A stretch of DNA of 64,000 nt from Gordonia sp. 'Campus' (lineage in GTDB: Bacteria; Actinomycetota; Actinomycetes; Mycobacteriales; Mycobacteriaceae): positions 62,001 to 126,000 of the forward strand of contig NZ_JAKOIW010000012.1 in assembly GCF_022206305.1 (NCBI RefSeq). Reading direction: 5' to 3'. Below, in pieces: positions 50,725 to 58,676 of this stretch. Numbering within the stretch: position 1 is the stretch's first letter; each line of letters starts with the position of its first letter. A model generated the notes under the pieces. It made no database searches, had not been told where the DNA came from, and worked only from the letters and a program-made list of their open reading frames with translations. Made by a program: the position numbers and the translations under genes.

Positions 50725-52044
50725 GTGTCGAGGATCAAAATCTGCAGTGTGATCGGTGTGGTGTTGGCAGCACTGGTCGCGACCCTGCACCCTGTCGCCA
50801 ACGCCAATCCGCGACCGCCGGTGTCGATCTCGCCGTTGGGGGACGGCTTCGACTTCGGTGTCTCGACTTCCGGTTTTCAGAGTGAGGGGTACAACCGGGA
50901 CTCTAATTGGCTGCGCTACAGCAACACCGGGAGAACACACGACAGGGTCGGCAACGCGGTCGACTTCTTCCACAAGTACGAGGAGGACATCGCGCGCGCG
51001 AAGAGCCTCGGCGTGTCGATCTACCGCACATCGGTCGAGTGGTCGCGGGTCCAGCCGACGCCCGGCGCGTTTGATCCCGCGGGGTGGGCGTTCTACGACC
51101 GGGTGGTGAAGGCAATCGTCGCGGCGGGGATGACACCGATGATCACCCTCAATCACTGGGTGCATCCGGGATGGGAGGTCGACCGCGGTGGGTGGAATCG
51201 GCCGGGGATGGCCGACGATCTGGTGGTGTTCGCGCGGGCGGCGATCGACAGGTACAAGTGGGCCGACCCGATGTGGATCACCTTCAACGAACCGACCGAG
51301 TACGTCCGACGCGAGTTGATGTACGGCGGGATCTCGCTCGCCAACGTCCCGGCCATGGCCGACGGGATCGTTCGGGCGCACCGTGAGATCTACCGCCACG
51401 CGCACGCCGTGCAACCGGGCGCCGAGGTGTCGTCCAATCTCGCTTTCCTCCCGATCCCCGGTGTTCAAGGGGCCACCGAAGCCGTCTTCCAGAAGCGGAT
51501 GAAGGGGGCCATGGACTTCGTCGGCGTCGACCACTACTACTCGTTGTCGATCAACGACGCGAGCGTCGCCAATGGCGCGACGGATTCGTTCTACAAAGCA
51601 TCGCAGGCGCCGGAGAGCATCTACTACGTCCTCCGGTACATCGCCGGCCAGTTCCCCGGCCTACCGATCCGCATCGTGGAGAACGGTCTGGCCACCAACC
51701 GGACGCAACCACGGCCCGACGGTTACACGCGTGGCGACCATCTCCGCGACACCGTCTACTGGATTCAGCGCGCTGCGCAGGACGGCATCCCGGTGGTCTC
51801 GTACAACTACTGGTCGCTCACGGACAATTACGAATGGGGAAGCTACGCATCGCAGTTCGGGCTGTACTCGGTGAACGTGAAGGACCCGGCGCTGCCTCGG
51901 GTGCCCACGGACGCAGTCGAGGCCTACCGCCGGATCACCTCGACGGGCGGTGTCCCGACGGACTACCGCCCCACCCGCGAGCCGGTGCCCTGTTCGCTGG
52001 TCGCGGTGCCCGACAGTTGCACGAACCCGGTGACGGCACGGTGA
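50725..52044 (+). CDS. Secreted GH1-family beta-glycosidase
   Basis: 439 residues from GTG 50725. A Sec signal peptide (ICSVIGVVLAALVATL, cleavage after ANA) leads a TIM barrel: FDFGVSTSGFQSEG, YRTSVEWSRVQPTPG, acid/base E189 in MWITFNEPTEY and nucleophile E319 in IRIVENGLATN, with YWSLTDNYEWGSY before the end. GH1 enzymes hydrolyse beta-glucosides/galactosides; export by an actinobacterium suggests action on cell-envelope or plant glycosides. It sits oddly between the amt and gms units of the methylamine locus and may be unrelated. A hairpin terminator follows. Confidence 0.9.
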   Translation: MSRIKICSVIGVVLAALVATLHPVANANPRPPVSISPLGDGFDFGVSTSGFQSEGYNRDSNWLRYSNTGRTHDRVGNAVDFFHKYEEDIARAKSLGVSIYRTSVEWSRVQPTPGAFDPAGWAFYDRVVKAIVAAGMTPMITLNHWVHPGWEVDRGGWNRPGMADDLVVFARAAIDRYKWADPMWITFNEPTEYVRRELMYGGISLANVPAMADGIVRAHREIYRHAHAVQPGAEVSSNLAFLPIPGVQGATEAVFQKRMKGAMDFVGVDHYYSLSINDASVANGATDSFYKASQAPESIYYVLRYIAGQFPGLPIRIVENGLATNRTQPRPDGYTRGDHLRDTVYWIQRAAQDGIPVVSYNYWSLTDNYEWGSYASQFGLYSVNVKDPALPRVPTDAVEAYRRITSTGGVPTDYRPTREPVPCSLVAVPDSCTNPVTAR

Positions 52045-52091
52045 GAGGCCGGCGAACGCGACCGCCGACGAAGTAGTCGCTCGACAGCTCC

Positions 52092-52125
52092 CGATGCCGG
52101 GACGACCCAGGTCGTCCCGGCATCG
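52092..52125 (+). terminator. Terminator after the GH1 gene
   Basis: CGATGCCGGGACGAC and GTCGTCCCGGCATCG form a perfect 15-pair stem with a four-base loop. Confidence 0.85.
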
Positions 52126-52203
52126 CACTTCTCGGACACGAACCGTCGTAGCGTCGACGAGGGGCGATACCGGCGAGAACCGACACCCACCTCTCACCGG
52201 GAC

Positions 52204-52255
52204 GAAACAGGGTCGAAACATCCACCACGTCTACTAACGGTAGACGGTGATTCAC
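52204..52255. promoter_or_regulatory. Control region of the GMA synthetase operon
   Basis: Three elements: GAAAC repeated with a 6-base gap (52204-52219, GlnR-like); CGTCTAC and GTAGACG (52228-52234, 52240-52246) as a perfect 7-5-7 inverted repeat; and GGTGATTCAC (52246-52255), shared with 45346-45355 ahead of the dimethylamine operon. Confidence 0.45.
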
Positions 52256-52307
52256 GACAGTGGACATTTTGACCGAGCACCCTTAGAGTCGACCCCCGGA
52301 GCACACG

Positions 52308-53669
52308 ATGACAACCACCGAGACGATCCCCGACGCCGGCAGCCTCGCCGAGCTCTGCGCGGAGCACGGCACCAAGTTCATCCTCGCGATGTTCGTCGAC
52401 CTGCGCGGCAAACCGTGCGCCAAACTGGTGCCGGTCGAGGCGATCGACGAACTGGCCACGGACGGAGTCGGTTTCGCTGGCTACGCGGTGGGCGCCATCG
52501 GTCAGGAACCGAAGGATCCCGACCTCATCGCGATCCCGGATGTGCGTTCCTTCCTACCCATCCCGTTCATCAAGGAGGGCCTCGCCGTCGTCCAATGTGA
52601 CCCGCACGTCGAGGGCAAGCCGTGGCCGTTCGCCCCGCGCAACATCCTGAAAGCGCTCATCGCCCAGACCGCCGACGCCGGATTCGAGCCGTGGGTGGGT
52701 GCCGAGGTGGAGTACTTCCTCCTCAAGCGCACCGCGGACGGCTCTCTGGTGACCGCCGACACCGCCGACGACTCCGACCAGCCGTGTTATGACGTCCGCG
52801 GACTGACCCGCATGTACGAACACCTCACCACGGTGTCCACCGCGATGAACCGGCTCGGCTGGGGGAACTATGCGAACGACCACGAGGACGGCAACGGACA
52901 GTTCGAGCAGAACTTCGCCTACTCCGACGCCCTGACCACGGCCGATCGCGTGGTGACCCTTCGCTACCTGCTCTCGGCGCTCGCCGCGGAGAAGGGCATG
53001 ATCGCCACCTTCATGCCGAAGCCCTTCGCGGAGCGCACCGGATCGGGCCTGCACTTCCACCTCTCGCTCACCTCCGCCGGGGAGCCGGTGTTCCCACAGG
53101 TCGCCGACGACCAACGTGGGCTCGGGTTGTCGGCGACCGCGTATGGATTCATCGGCGGCATCCTCGAGCACGCACCCGCTCTACAGGCGGTCATCGCGCC
53201 GACGGTCAACTCCTACAAGCGAACCGGGGCCACTGCGACCCGTTCGGGCGCGTCCTGGGCACCGCGTCGCGCCACCTACGGCGGCAACGACCGCACTCAC
53301 TACATCCGGGTCCCCGACGAGCAGCGCGTCGAATTGCGCGGAGCCGACGGGTCCGCGAACCCCTACCTGGCGGTCGCCGCCCTGCTGGGGGCCGGGCTCG
53401 ACGGCATCAAGCGCAGTATCGACCCCGGCGGCGTCGGAGGATGTCCCGGGCACGTCGCCGAGTTGCCCCTCACCCTCTTGCACGCGGTCGAGGCGCTCGA
53501 ATGCGACGCGGTCCTCAACGGTGCGCTCGACGCGGCGATCCCCGAGGACTGGCCCGCCGATCAGCAGCGCGTCTCCACCTACTTTGCCGGTCTCAAGCGC
53601 GCGGAGTTCTTCGACTGGCATGCGGCGGTCTCGCCGTGGGAGGTCGACAAGTACCTGACCGCGTTCTGA
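52308..53669 (+). CDS. Gamma-glutamylmethylamide synthetase-like glutamine synthetase
   Basis: 453 residues, GS family of the GlnT type. The beta-grasp N-terminus (GTKFILAMFVDLRGKP) is followed by the catalytic domain: EPWVGAEVEYFLLKR, NHEDGNGQFEQ-like DHEDGNGQFEQNF, GSGLHFHLSL, and APTVNSYKRTG then RIPDE-like RVPDEQRVELRGADGSANPY. No adenylylation Tyr motif of GlnA is visible. GmaS ligates methylamine to glutamate with ATP. Position directly before three N-methylglutamate-synthase-like genes and downstream of dimethylamine monooxygenase and Amt favours that role over ammonia assimilation. Confidence 0.88.
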   Translation: MTTTETIPDAGSLAELCAEHGTKFILAMFVDLRGKPCAKLVPVEAIDELATDGVGFAGYAVGAIGQEPKDPDLIAIPDVRSFLPIPFIKEGLAVVQCDPHVEGKPWPFAPRNILKALIAQTADAGFEPWVGAEVEYFLLKRTADGSLVTADTADDSDQPCYDVRGLTRMYEHLTTVSTAMNRLGWGNYANDHEDGNGQFEQNFAYSDALTTADRVVTLRYLLSALAAEKGMIATFMPKPFAERTGSGLHFHLSLTSAGEPVFPQVADDQRGLGLSATAYGFIGGILEHAPALQAVIAPTVNSYKRTGATATRSGASWAPRRATYGGNDRTHYIRVPDEQRVELRGADGSANPYLAVAALLGAGLDGIKRSIDPGGVGGCPGHVAELPLTLLHAVEALECDAVLNGALDAAIPEDWPADQQRVSTYFAGLKRAEFFDWHAAVSPWEVDKYLTAF

Positions 53670-53730
53670 CCCGCATCAGACCGCGAAGCCTGTCTCACAA
53701 CATCTTTCACTACGACGTAAGGACCTCACC

Positions 53731-54627
53731 ATGTGCGGAATAGTCGGGTTGCATCTGCGCAACCCGGATCTCCATCCTCGGCTCGGTGCGATGCTCGCCG
53801 AGATGCTCGGCGAGATGCAGGACCGCGGTGCCGATTCGGCGGGCATCGCCGTCTACGGGAATCCGGACTGGGCTCCTGCCGGGCAGGGGTGCATATCGCT
53901 CCTCGAGCTGGAAGTGACCGCCGACGAGGTGAGCGCGACCCTGAGCGCGGCGCTCGGGGCGCCGGTGGCGGCGCAGACGATCGATGTCACGCTCGTGGCC
54001 TCCGCGCCGGTGCCCGCCGAGGAGCTGCTCGCCGTAGCCCGTGCCGCCTATCCGGTCGCGCTCGTGGCCGGTTTCGGTTCCGACCTCACCGTCCTCAAGG
54101 GGGTCGGCGCACCGCGGGACCTGAGCCGGTCGTGGGGACTCGACGCGGCGTCTGGATGGCAGGGTGTCGGACACACCCGGATGGCCACCGAATCGGCGGT
54201 CACCTCTTCGGGAGCCCACCCGTTCGCGGTGGGCCCGGAGCAGTGCCTGGTCCACAACGGATCATTCTCGAACCATGCGACGATCCGACGCGAATTGCGC
54301 GCCCAGGGAGTCGAATTCGACAGTGAGAACGACACCGAGGTCGGCGCCCGGTTCGTCGCGCACCAACTCGCGGCAGGCAAGGATGTCGAGACCGCGCTGA
54401 AGGAGGTCTGCGCGACCTTCGACGGCTTCTACACGCTGCTGGTGTCCAACCGGGATTCGTTCGCCGTCGTCCGCGATGCGATCGCGTGCAAACCGGCGGT
54501 CATCGCCGAAACCGACGACTGGGTGGCGATGGCCAGTGAGTACCGTGCTCTCGCCAAGCTGCCGGGAGTGGCGAACGCCCGCATCTGGGAGCCCGAACCG
54601 GAGGTCGTCTACGCATGGACGCGATGA
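53731..54627 (+). CDS. N-methylglutamate synthase subunit A-like (class II glutamine amidotransferase)
   Basis: 298 residues starting MCGIVGLHL, so Cys2 is the N-terminal nucleophile after Met removal. GEMQDRGADSAGIAVYG, GHTRMATESAVTSSGAHPF and CLVHNGSFSNHATIRREL complete the Ntn glutaminase domain. In the MgsABC/GlxBCD system this domain releases the amino group from a glutamyl amide such as gamma-glutamylmethylamide. It overlaps the next gene by ATGA. Confidence 0.9.
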   Translation: MCGIVGLHLRNPDLHPRLGAMLAEMLGEMQDRGADSAGIAVYGNPDWAPAGQGCISLLELEVTADEVSATLSAALGAPVAAQTIDVTLVASAPVPAEELLAVARAAYPVALVAGFGSDLTVLKGVGAPRDLSRSWGLDAASGWQGVGHTRMATESAVTSSGAHPFAVGPEQCLVHNGSFSNHATIRRELRAQGVEFDSENDTEVGARFVAHQLAAGKDVETALKEVCATFDGFYTLLVSNRDSFAVVRDAIACKPAVIAETDDWVAMASEYRALAKLPGVANARIWEPEPEVVYAWTR

Positions 54628-55358
54628 CCGTCGACCACCCACCCACACCCACCGGCACGGCGAAAGCTGAGGCGATGAACAGCCAGCACACCTTCGACCT
54701 CGCGAAGACCACTCTCCGCGAGATGAATTCGACTCTGCACGGCGACATCTCCGGTGAGATCGTGATCGAGAATCCCGCGGGCGCCCACAGCGTCGCCGCT
54801 GGTGTCAACCTGCCGCTGAAGATCACGGTCAACGGACATGTCGGCTACTACGCGGCGGGGATGAACCAACAGGCCGAGGTCACCATCAACGGCAACGCGG
54901 GCACCGGGGTTGCCGAGAACATGATGAGTGGCAGCGTGATCGTGAAGGGCAACGCGTCGCAGTCGGCGGGCGCGACCGCGCACGGCGGCCTGCTCGTCGT
55001 CGAGGGCGACGCCGCGGCCCGATGCGGCATCTCGATGAAGGGCGTCGACATCGTGGTGGGCGGAAACGTCGGCCACAACAGCGCTTTCATGGCACAGGCC
55101 GGACGGCTCGTCATTCGGGGTGATGCCGGCGACGGACTCGGAGACTCGATCTACGAGACCCGCATCTACGTCCGCGGTGAGGTCGCCTCCCTCGGGGCCG
55201 ACTGCACCGCCAAGCCCATGCGAGAAGAACATCTCGAGGAACTCACCGGCCTGCTCAAGGCAGCCGGCTTCGGCGACGACGACCCCCGCGACTACACCCG
55301 CTACGGCTCGGCCCGCGAGCTCTACCACTTCACGGTCGACAACTCCGCCGCGTACTGA
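54624..55358 (+). CDS. N-methylglutamate synthase subunit B-like (GXGXG domain, GlxC)
   Basis: 244 residues from ATG 54624 (ATGA overlap); ATG 54615 would add three residues. A right-handed beta-helix of repeated G-x-x-G turns: LPLKITVNGHVGYYAAGMNQ, VTINGNAGTGVAENM, VIVKGNASQSAGATAHG, IVVGGNVGHNSAFMA and LVIRGDAGDGLGDSIY. It equals the C-terminal GXGXG domain of glutamate synthase as a separate subunit, giving the three-gene split typical of MgsABC. Confidence 0.9.
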   Translation: MTVDHPPTPTGTAKAEAMNSQHTFDLAKTTLREMNSTLHGDISGEIVIENPAGAHSVAAGVNLPLKITVNGHVGYYAAGMNQQAEVTINGNAGTGVAENMMSGSVIVKGNASQSAGATAHGGLLVVEGDAAARCGISMKGVDIVVGGNVGHNSAFMAQAGRLVIRGDAGDGLGDSIYETRIYVRGEVASLGADCTAKPMREEHLEELTGLLKAAGFGDDDPRDYTRYGSARELYHFTVDNSAAY

Positions 55359-55384
55359 ACCCCCCGATCAAGACAGGGATCACC

Positions 55385-56746
55385 ATGACCGACAACCTGA
55401 GTGTCGAGCAGCGCGGACTGCGCGAGTCCGCCACATTCGACCGCAGCACCATCGCCGCGATCCAGCGGGCCGCCGAGACCGGCATCTACGACATCCGCGG
55501 TTGGGGCGCCAAGCGCAAGCTCCCGCACTTCGACGACCTACTGTTCCTGGGCGCCTCGATGTCGCGCTACCCCCTCGAGGGTTATCGCGAACGTTGCGAC
55601 ACCGATGTCGTCCTCGGCAACCGGAATGCCAAGTACCCGTTGCATCTCTCCACCCCCGTCACCATCGCGGGCATGAGTTTCGGTGCGCTGTCCGCCGGCG
55701 CGAAGGAAGCCCTCGGACGCGGCGCGTCCGAGGTCGGCACGTCGACCACCACCGGTGACGGCGGCATGACGCCCGAAGAGCGAGGGCAGTCGAAAAACCT
55801 CGTCTACCAGTATCTTCCCTCGCGATACGGCATGAATCCTGACGACCTGCGCAAGGCCGATGCGATCGAGATCGTGCTCGGCCAGGGAGCCAAACCCGGC
55901 GGTGGCGGAATGCTGCTCGGACAGAAGATCTCCGAGCGTGTGGCCGGGATGCGGACCCTCCCGCAGGGCATCGACCAGCGCAGCGCGTGCCGGCACCCGG
56001 ACTGGACCGGGCCCGACGATCTCGCCATCAAGATCAACGAACTGCGCGAGATCACCGACTGGGAGAAGCCGATCTATGTCAAGGTCGGCGCCACCCGCAC
56101 TTACTACGATGTGAAGCTCGCCGTGCACTCGGGCGCCGACGTCGTCGTGGTCGACGGCATGCAGGGCGGGACCGCCGCCACCCAGGACGTCTTCATCGAA
56201 CACGTCGGCATCCCGACCCTCGCCGCGATTCCGCAGGCGGTGCAGGCATTGCAGGAGTTGGGTGTACACCGGCGGGCGGGATCAGGGGCGGGTCGCAATG
56301 ACACAGTCCAGCTCATCGTGTCGGGTGGGATCCGTAACGGCGCCGATGTCGCCAAGGCCATGGCGCTCGGTGCCGACGCCGTCGCCATCGGAACAGCGGC
56401 GTTGATCGCCCTGGGCGACAACGACCCTCGATACTCCGCCGAGTACGAGGCGCTGGGTTCGGCCGCCGGCTTCTACGACGACTTCCAGGACGGGCGCGAC
56501 CCGGCGGGCATCAGCACGCAGGACCCCGAGTTGTCCGCCCGTTTCGATCCCGTGCTCGGCGGAAGGCGCCTCGCGAACTTCTTGCGCGTGATGACGATGG
56601 AGGCCCAGACGATCGCCCGCGCGTGCGGCAAGGCGCACCTGCAGCACCTGGAGCCCGAAGACCTCGTCGCGATCTCGATCGAGGCGTCGGCGATGGCACG
56701 GGTTCCGCTCGCCGGGACCAGCTGGATTCCGGGGACCGGGCTGTGA
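55385..56746 (+). CDS. N-methylglutamate synthase subunit C-like (FMN glutamate synthase domain, GlxD)
   Basis: 453 residues. The FMN barrel of glutamate synthase: STPVTIAGMSFGALSAGAKE, EVGTSTTTGDGGMTPEE, GQGAKPGGGGMLLGQKISE, DVVVVDGMQGGTAATQDVF and LIVSGGIRNGADVAKAMALG. The C-terminal CGKAHLQHLEPEDLVAIS shows one cysteine where GltB has a 3Fe-4S triple. It combines 2-oxoglutarate or glutamate chemistry with the amine released by subunit A. GTGA overlap with the oxidoreductase. Confidence 0.92.
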   Translation: MTDNLSVEQRGLRESATFDRSTIAAIQRAAETGIYDIRGWGAKRKLPHFDDLLFLGASMSRYPLEGYRERCDTDVVLGNRNAKYPLHLSTPVTIAGMSFGALSAGAKEALGRGASEVGTSTTTGDGGMTPEERGQSKNLVYQYLPSRYGMNPDDLRKADAIEIVLGQGAKPGGGGMLLGQKISERVAGMRTLPQGIDQRSACRHPDWTGPDDLAIKINELREITDWEKPIYVKVGATRTYYDVKLAVHSGADVVVVDGMQGGTAATQDVFIEHVGIPTLAAIPQAVQALQELGVHRRAGSGAGRNDTVQLIVSGGIRNGADVAKAMALGADAVAIGTAALIALGDNDPRYSAEYEALGSAAGFYDDFQDGRDPAGISTQDPELSARFDPVLGGRRLANFLRVMTMEAQTIARACGKAHLQHLEPEDLVAISIEASAMARVPLAGTSWIPGTGL

Positions 56747-57933
56747 GCACCGAGACCGCGTCGGTCGTCATCGTCGGTGGAGGTCTCGAAGGTTCCGCTG
56801 CGGCGTGGGCGCTGGGTCAGCGCGGAATCACCGATGTTGTCGTGTGTGAACGGGACACCGTGGGCGGCGGGATGACCGGCAAGTCGTCGGGAATCGTGCG
56901 CTGCCACTACGGAGTGGGTTCGTTGGCGGCTATGGCCGCGACCGGACTGGAGGTCTTCGAGAAGGCGGAAGAGATCTTCGGCTCCGACATCGGGTTCCGG
57001 CAGACCGGTTATGTCGTCGGCGTCGGCGAGCCCAACGTCGAGAACATGCGGAAGAGCCTTGCGGCGCAACGTGCGGTCGGCGTGCAGACCGAGGAGATCG
57101 ACGCAGCTGACGTGGCCGGCATGTGGCCGACAGCCGACCTCGAACCGTTCGCGGCATTCGGCTGGGAAGAACGTGGCGGGTACGGCGACGCCTATCAGAC
57201 CGCGCAGGCGTTCGCGGCGTCTGCGCGTGCAGCGGGAATCCGTATCCGGCAGGGAACTTCCGTCACCGGTCTTCTCGTCGATGCCGACCGGGTGACGGGA
57301 GTCCGTCTCGCCGACGGTACGACCATCTCGGCTGACACCGTGGTGGTGGCGACCGGTGTCTGGTCCAGGCCGTTCCTCGCTCCCCACGGAGTCGACGTCC
57401 CGATCGAGGTGCATCGCGAACAGATCGTGATGATCCATCCCGGTGCGGACCTCGGTGACGTGCCCGTCTTCTCCGACCTGGTGTCACTGCAGTACGTTCG
57501 CCCGGATGTCCGGGGCGAGATCCTTTTCGGCAACAGCGATCTCGCGGCTCTCGACATCGCGGATCCGGACGACTACCGCAACCGTGCGGACGCGGACTTC
57601 ATCGACCTCACCGTCGACAAGGTCGGCACCCGGTTCCCGGGTTTCGCCGATCCGGCGATCACCACGAGCTATGCCGGGTGCTACGACGTCACGCCCGACT
57701 GGAATCCGATCATCTCCCGCGGCCCACTGGAGGGGCTCGTGATCGCCGCCGGCTTCAGCGGGCACGGATTCAAGATCTCGCCCGCCGTCGGCCGGTTGAT
57801 CGCCGATCTCGTCGTCGACGGCCGTAGCTCCGACCCCCGCATTCCCGAGTCGGACTTCCGGTTCTCCAGGTTCGCCGAGGATGACCTCCTCACGACCCGC
57901 TTCCCGTACGTGGGCGCGGGAGAGATGCGCTGA
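56743..57933 (+). CDS. FAD-dependent amine oxidoreductase (sarcosine oxidase/DadA-like)
   Basis: 396 residues from GTG 56743 (GTGA). A D-amino-acid-oxidase-type fold: VVIVGGGLEGSAAAWALGQ for FAD, GGGMTGKSSGIVRCHYG for the isoalloxazine loop, VVVATGVWSRPFLA, and SYAGCYDVTPDWNPII before IAAGFSGHGFKISPAVGRLI. It is SoxB/MonoSox-like. In the proteobacterial pathway N-methylglutamate dehydrogenase has four subunits (MgdABCD); here one gene stands in that place and may oxidise N-methylglutamate to glutamate and formaldehyde alone, or with distant partners. Confidence 0.87.
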   Translation: MSTETASVVIVGGGLEGSAAAWALGQRGITDVVVCERDTVGGGMTGKSSGIVRCHYGVGSLAAMAATGLEVFEKAEEIFGSDIGFRQTGYVVGVGEPNVENMRKSLAAQRAVGVQTEEIDAADVAGMWPTADLEPFAAFGWEERGGYGDAYQTAQAFAASARAAGIRIRQGTSVTGLLVDADRVTGVRLADGTTISADTVVVATGVWSRPFLAPHGVDVPIEVHREQIVMIHPGADLGDVPVFSDLVSLQYVRPDVRGEILFGNSDLAALDIADPDDYRNRADADFIDLTVDKVGTRFPGFADPAITTSYAGCYDVTPDWNPIISRGPLEGLVIAAGFSGHGFKISPAVGRLIADLVVDGRSSDPRIPESDFRFSRFAEDDLLTTRFPYVGAGEMR

Positions 57934-58006
57934 TCACCTCGTAGGCGGGGGTGTCCGACGAGAGGACAGGGTCGTGTGTCAACTGTCAGGAAACACCGAG
58001 GCTCAC

Positions 58007-58012
58007 TATGCT
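58007..58012 (+). promoter_or_regulatory. -10 box of the leaderless XRE regulator
   Basis: TATGCT, six bases, GTG 58019; no ribosome binding site visible. Confidence 0.5.
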
Positions 58013-58018
58013 GGCAGC

Positions 58019-58666
58019 GTGACCGACGACCCATTGATCCGGAACCAGTCCGGCATCGCCCGCGAACGTCCCGTGGGCCAGTCGGTCGAGGAGCTCGAAC
58101 TCGAGACGGCCATCGCGCACAACGTGCGTCGGTTGCGTCGCCAGCAGGGACTGTCCGTGGGAGACATGGCGTCTCGTGTGGGCATCTCCAAGGCGATGTT
58201 GTCGAAGATCGAGAACGCGCAGACCTCTTGCAGTCTCAGCACACTCGCGAGACTGGCGAACGGTTTCGATGTCTCGGTCACCTCGCTGTTCCGGGGAGCC
58301 GAGATGGAACGCTCTGCGGTCTACGTGAAAGCGGGCGAGGGTTCGGAGATCGTCCGCGAGGGTTCGCGTGAGGGCCACGAGTACGAACTGCTCGGTTCGT
58401 TGCGCGGAGAACACAAACGCCTGGAATGCCTGCTCGTGACCCTGACCGAGAAGTCGGTGACGCAACCGCTGTTCCAGCATGCGGGAACAGAGTTCCTCTA
58501 CGTGCTCGAAGGTGTCATGGACTACGCCCACAGCCGGTCGATCTACCGGATGAACCCCGGGGATTCACTGCAACTCGACGGTGAAGGAGCGCACGGGCCG
58601 GTCGAACTCGTCGAACTGCCGGTGCGTTTCCTGTCAGTGATCGCCTTCCCGGATTCTGCTGTCTGA
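58019..58666 (+). CDS. XRE-cupin transcriptional regulator of the methylamine genes
   Basis: 215 residues. An XRE HTH (NVRRLRRQQGLSVGDMASRVG, SKAMLSKIENAQTSCSLSTL) is joined to a C-terminal cupin (QPLFQHAGTEFLYVLEGVMDY, RMNPGDSLQLDGEGAHGPVE). This SutR/PuuR-like design senses a small amine-related ligand. It follows the oxidoreductase by 85 bases with its own promoter and probably controls the gms-mgs operon, perhaps through the inverted repeat at 52228-52246. Confidence 0.9.
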   Translation: MTDDPLIRNQSGIARERPVGQSVEELELETAIAHNVRRLRRQQGLSVGDMASRVGISKAMLSKIENAQTSCSLSTLARLANGFDVSVTSLFRGAEMERSAVYVKAGEGSEIVREGSREGHEYELLGSLRGEHKRLECLLVTLTEKSVTQPLFQHAGTEFLYVLEGVMDYAHSRSIYRMNPGDSLQLDGEGAHGPVELVELPVRFLSVIAFPDSAV

Positions 58667-58676
58667 CGCGTCGGGC

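Noticed and set aside
52308-53669. Housekeeping glutamine synthetase GlnA
   Set aside because: Length, lack of the adenylylation motif and the MgsABC-like neighbours point to a GlnT/GmaS-type enzyme.
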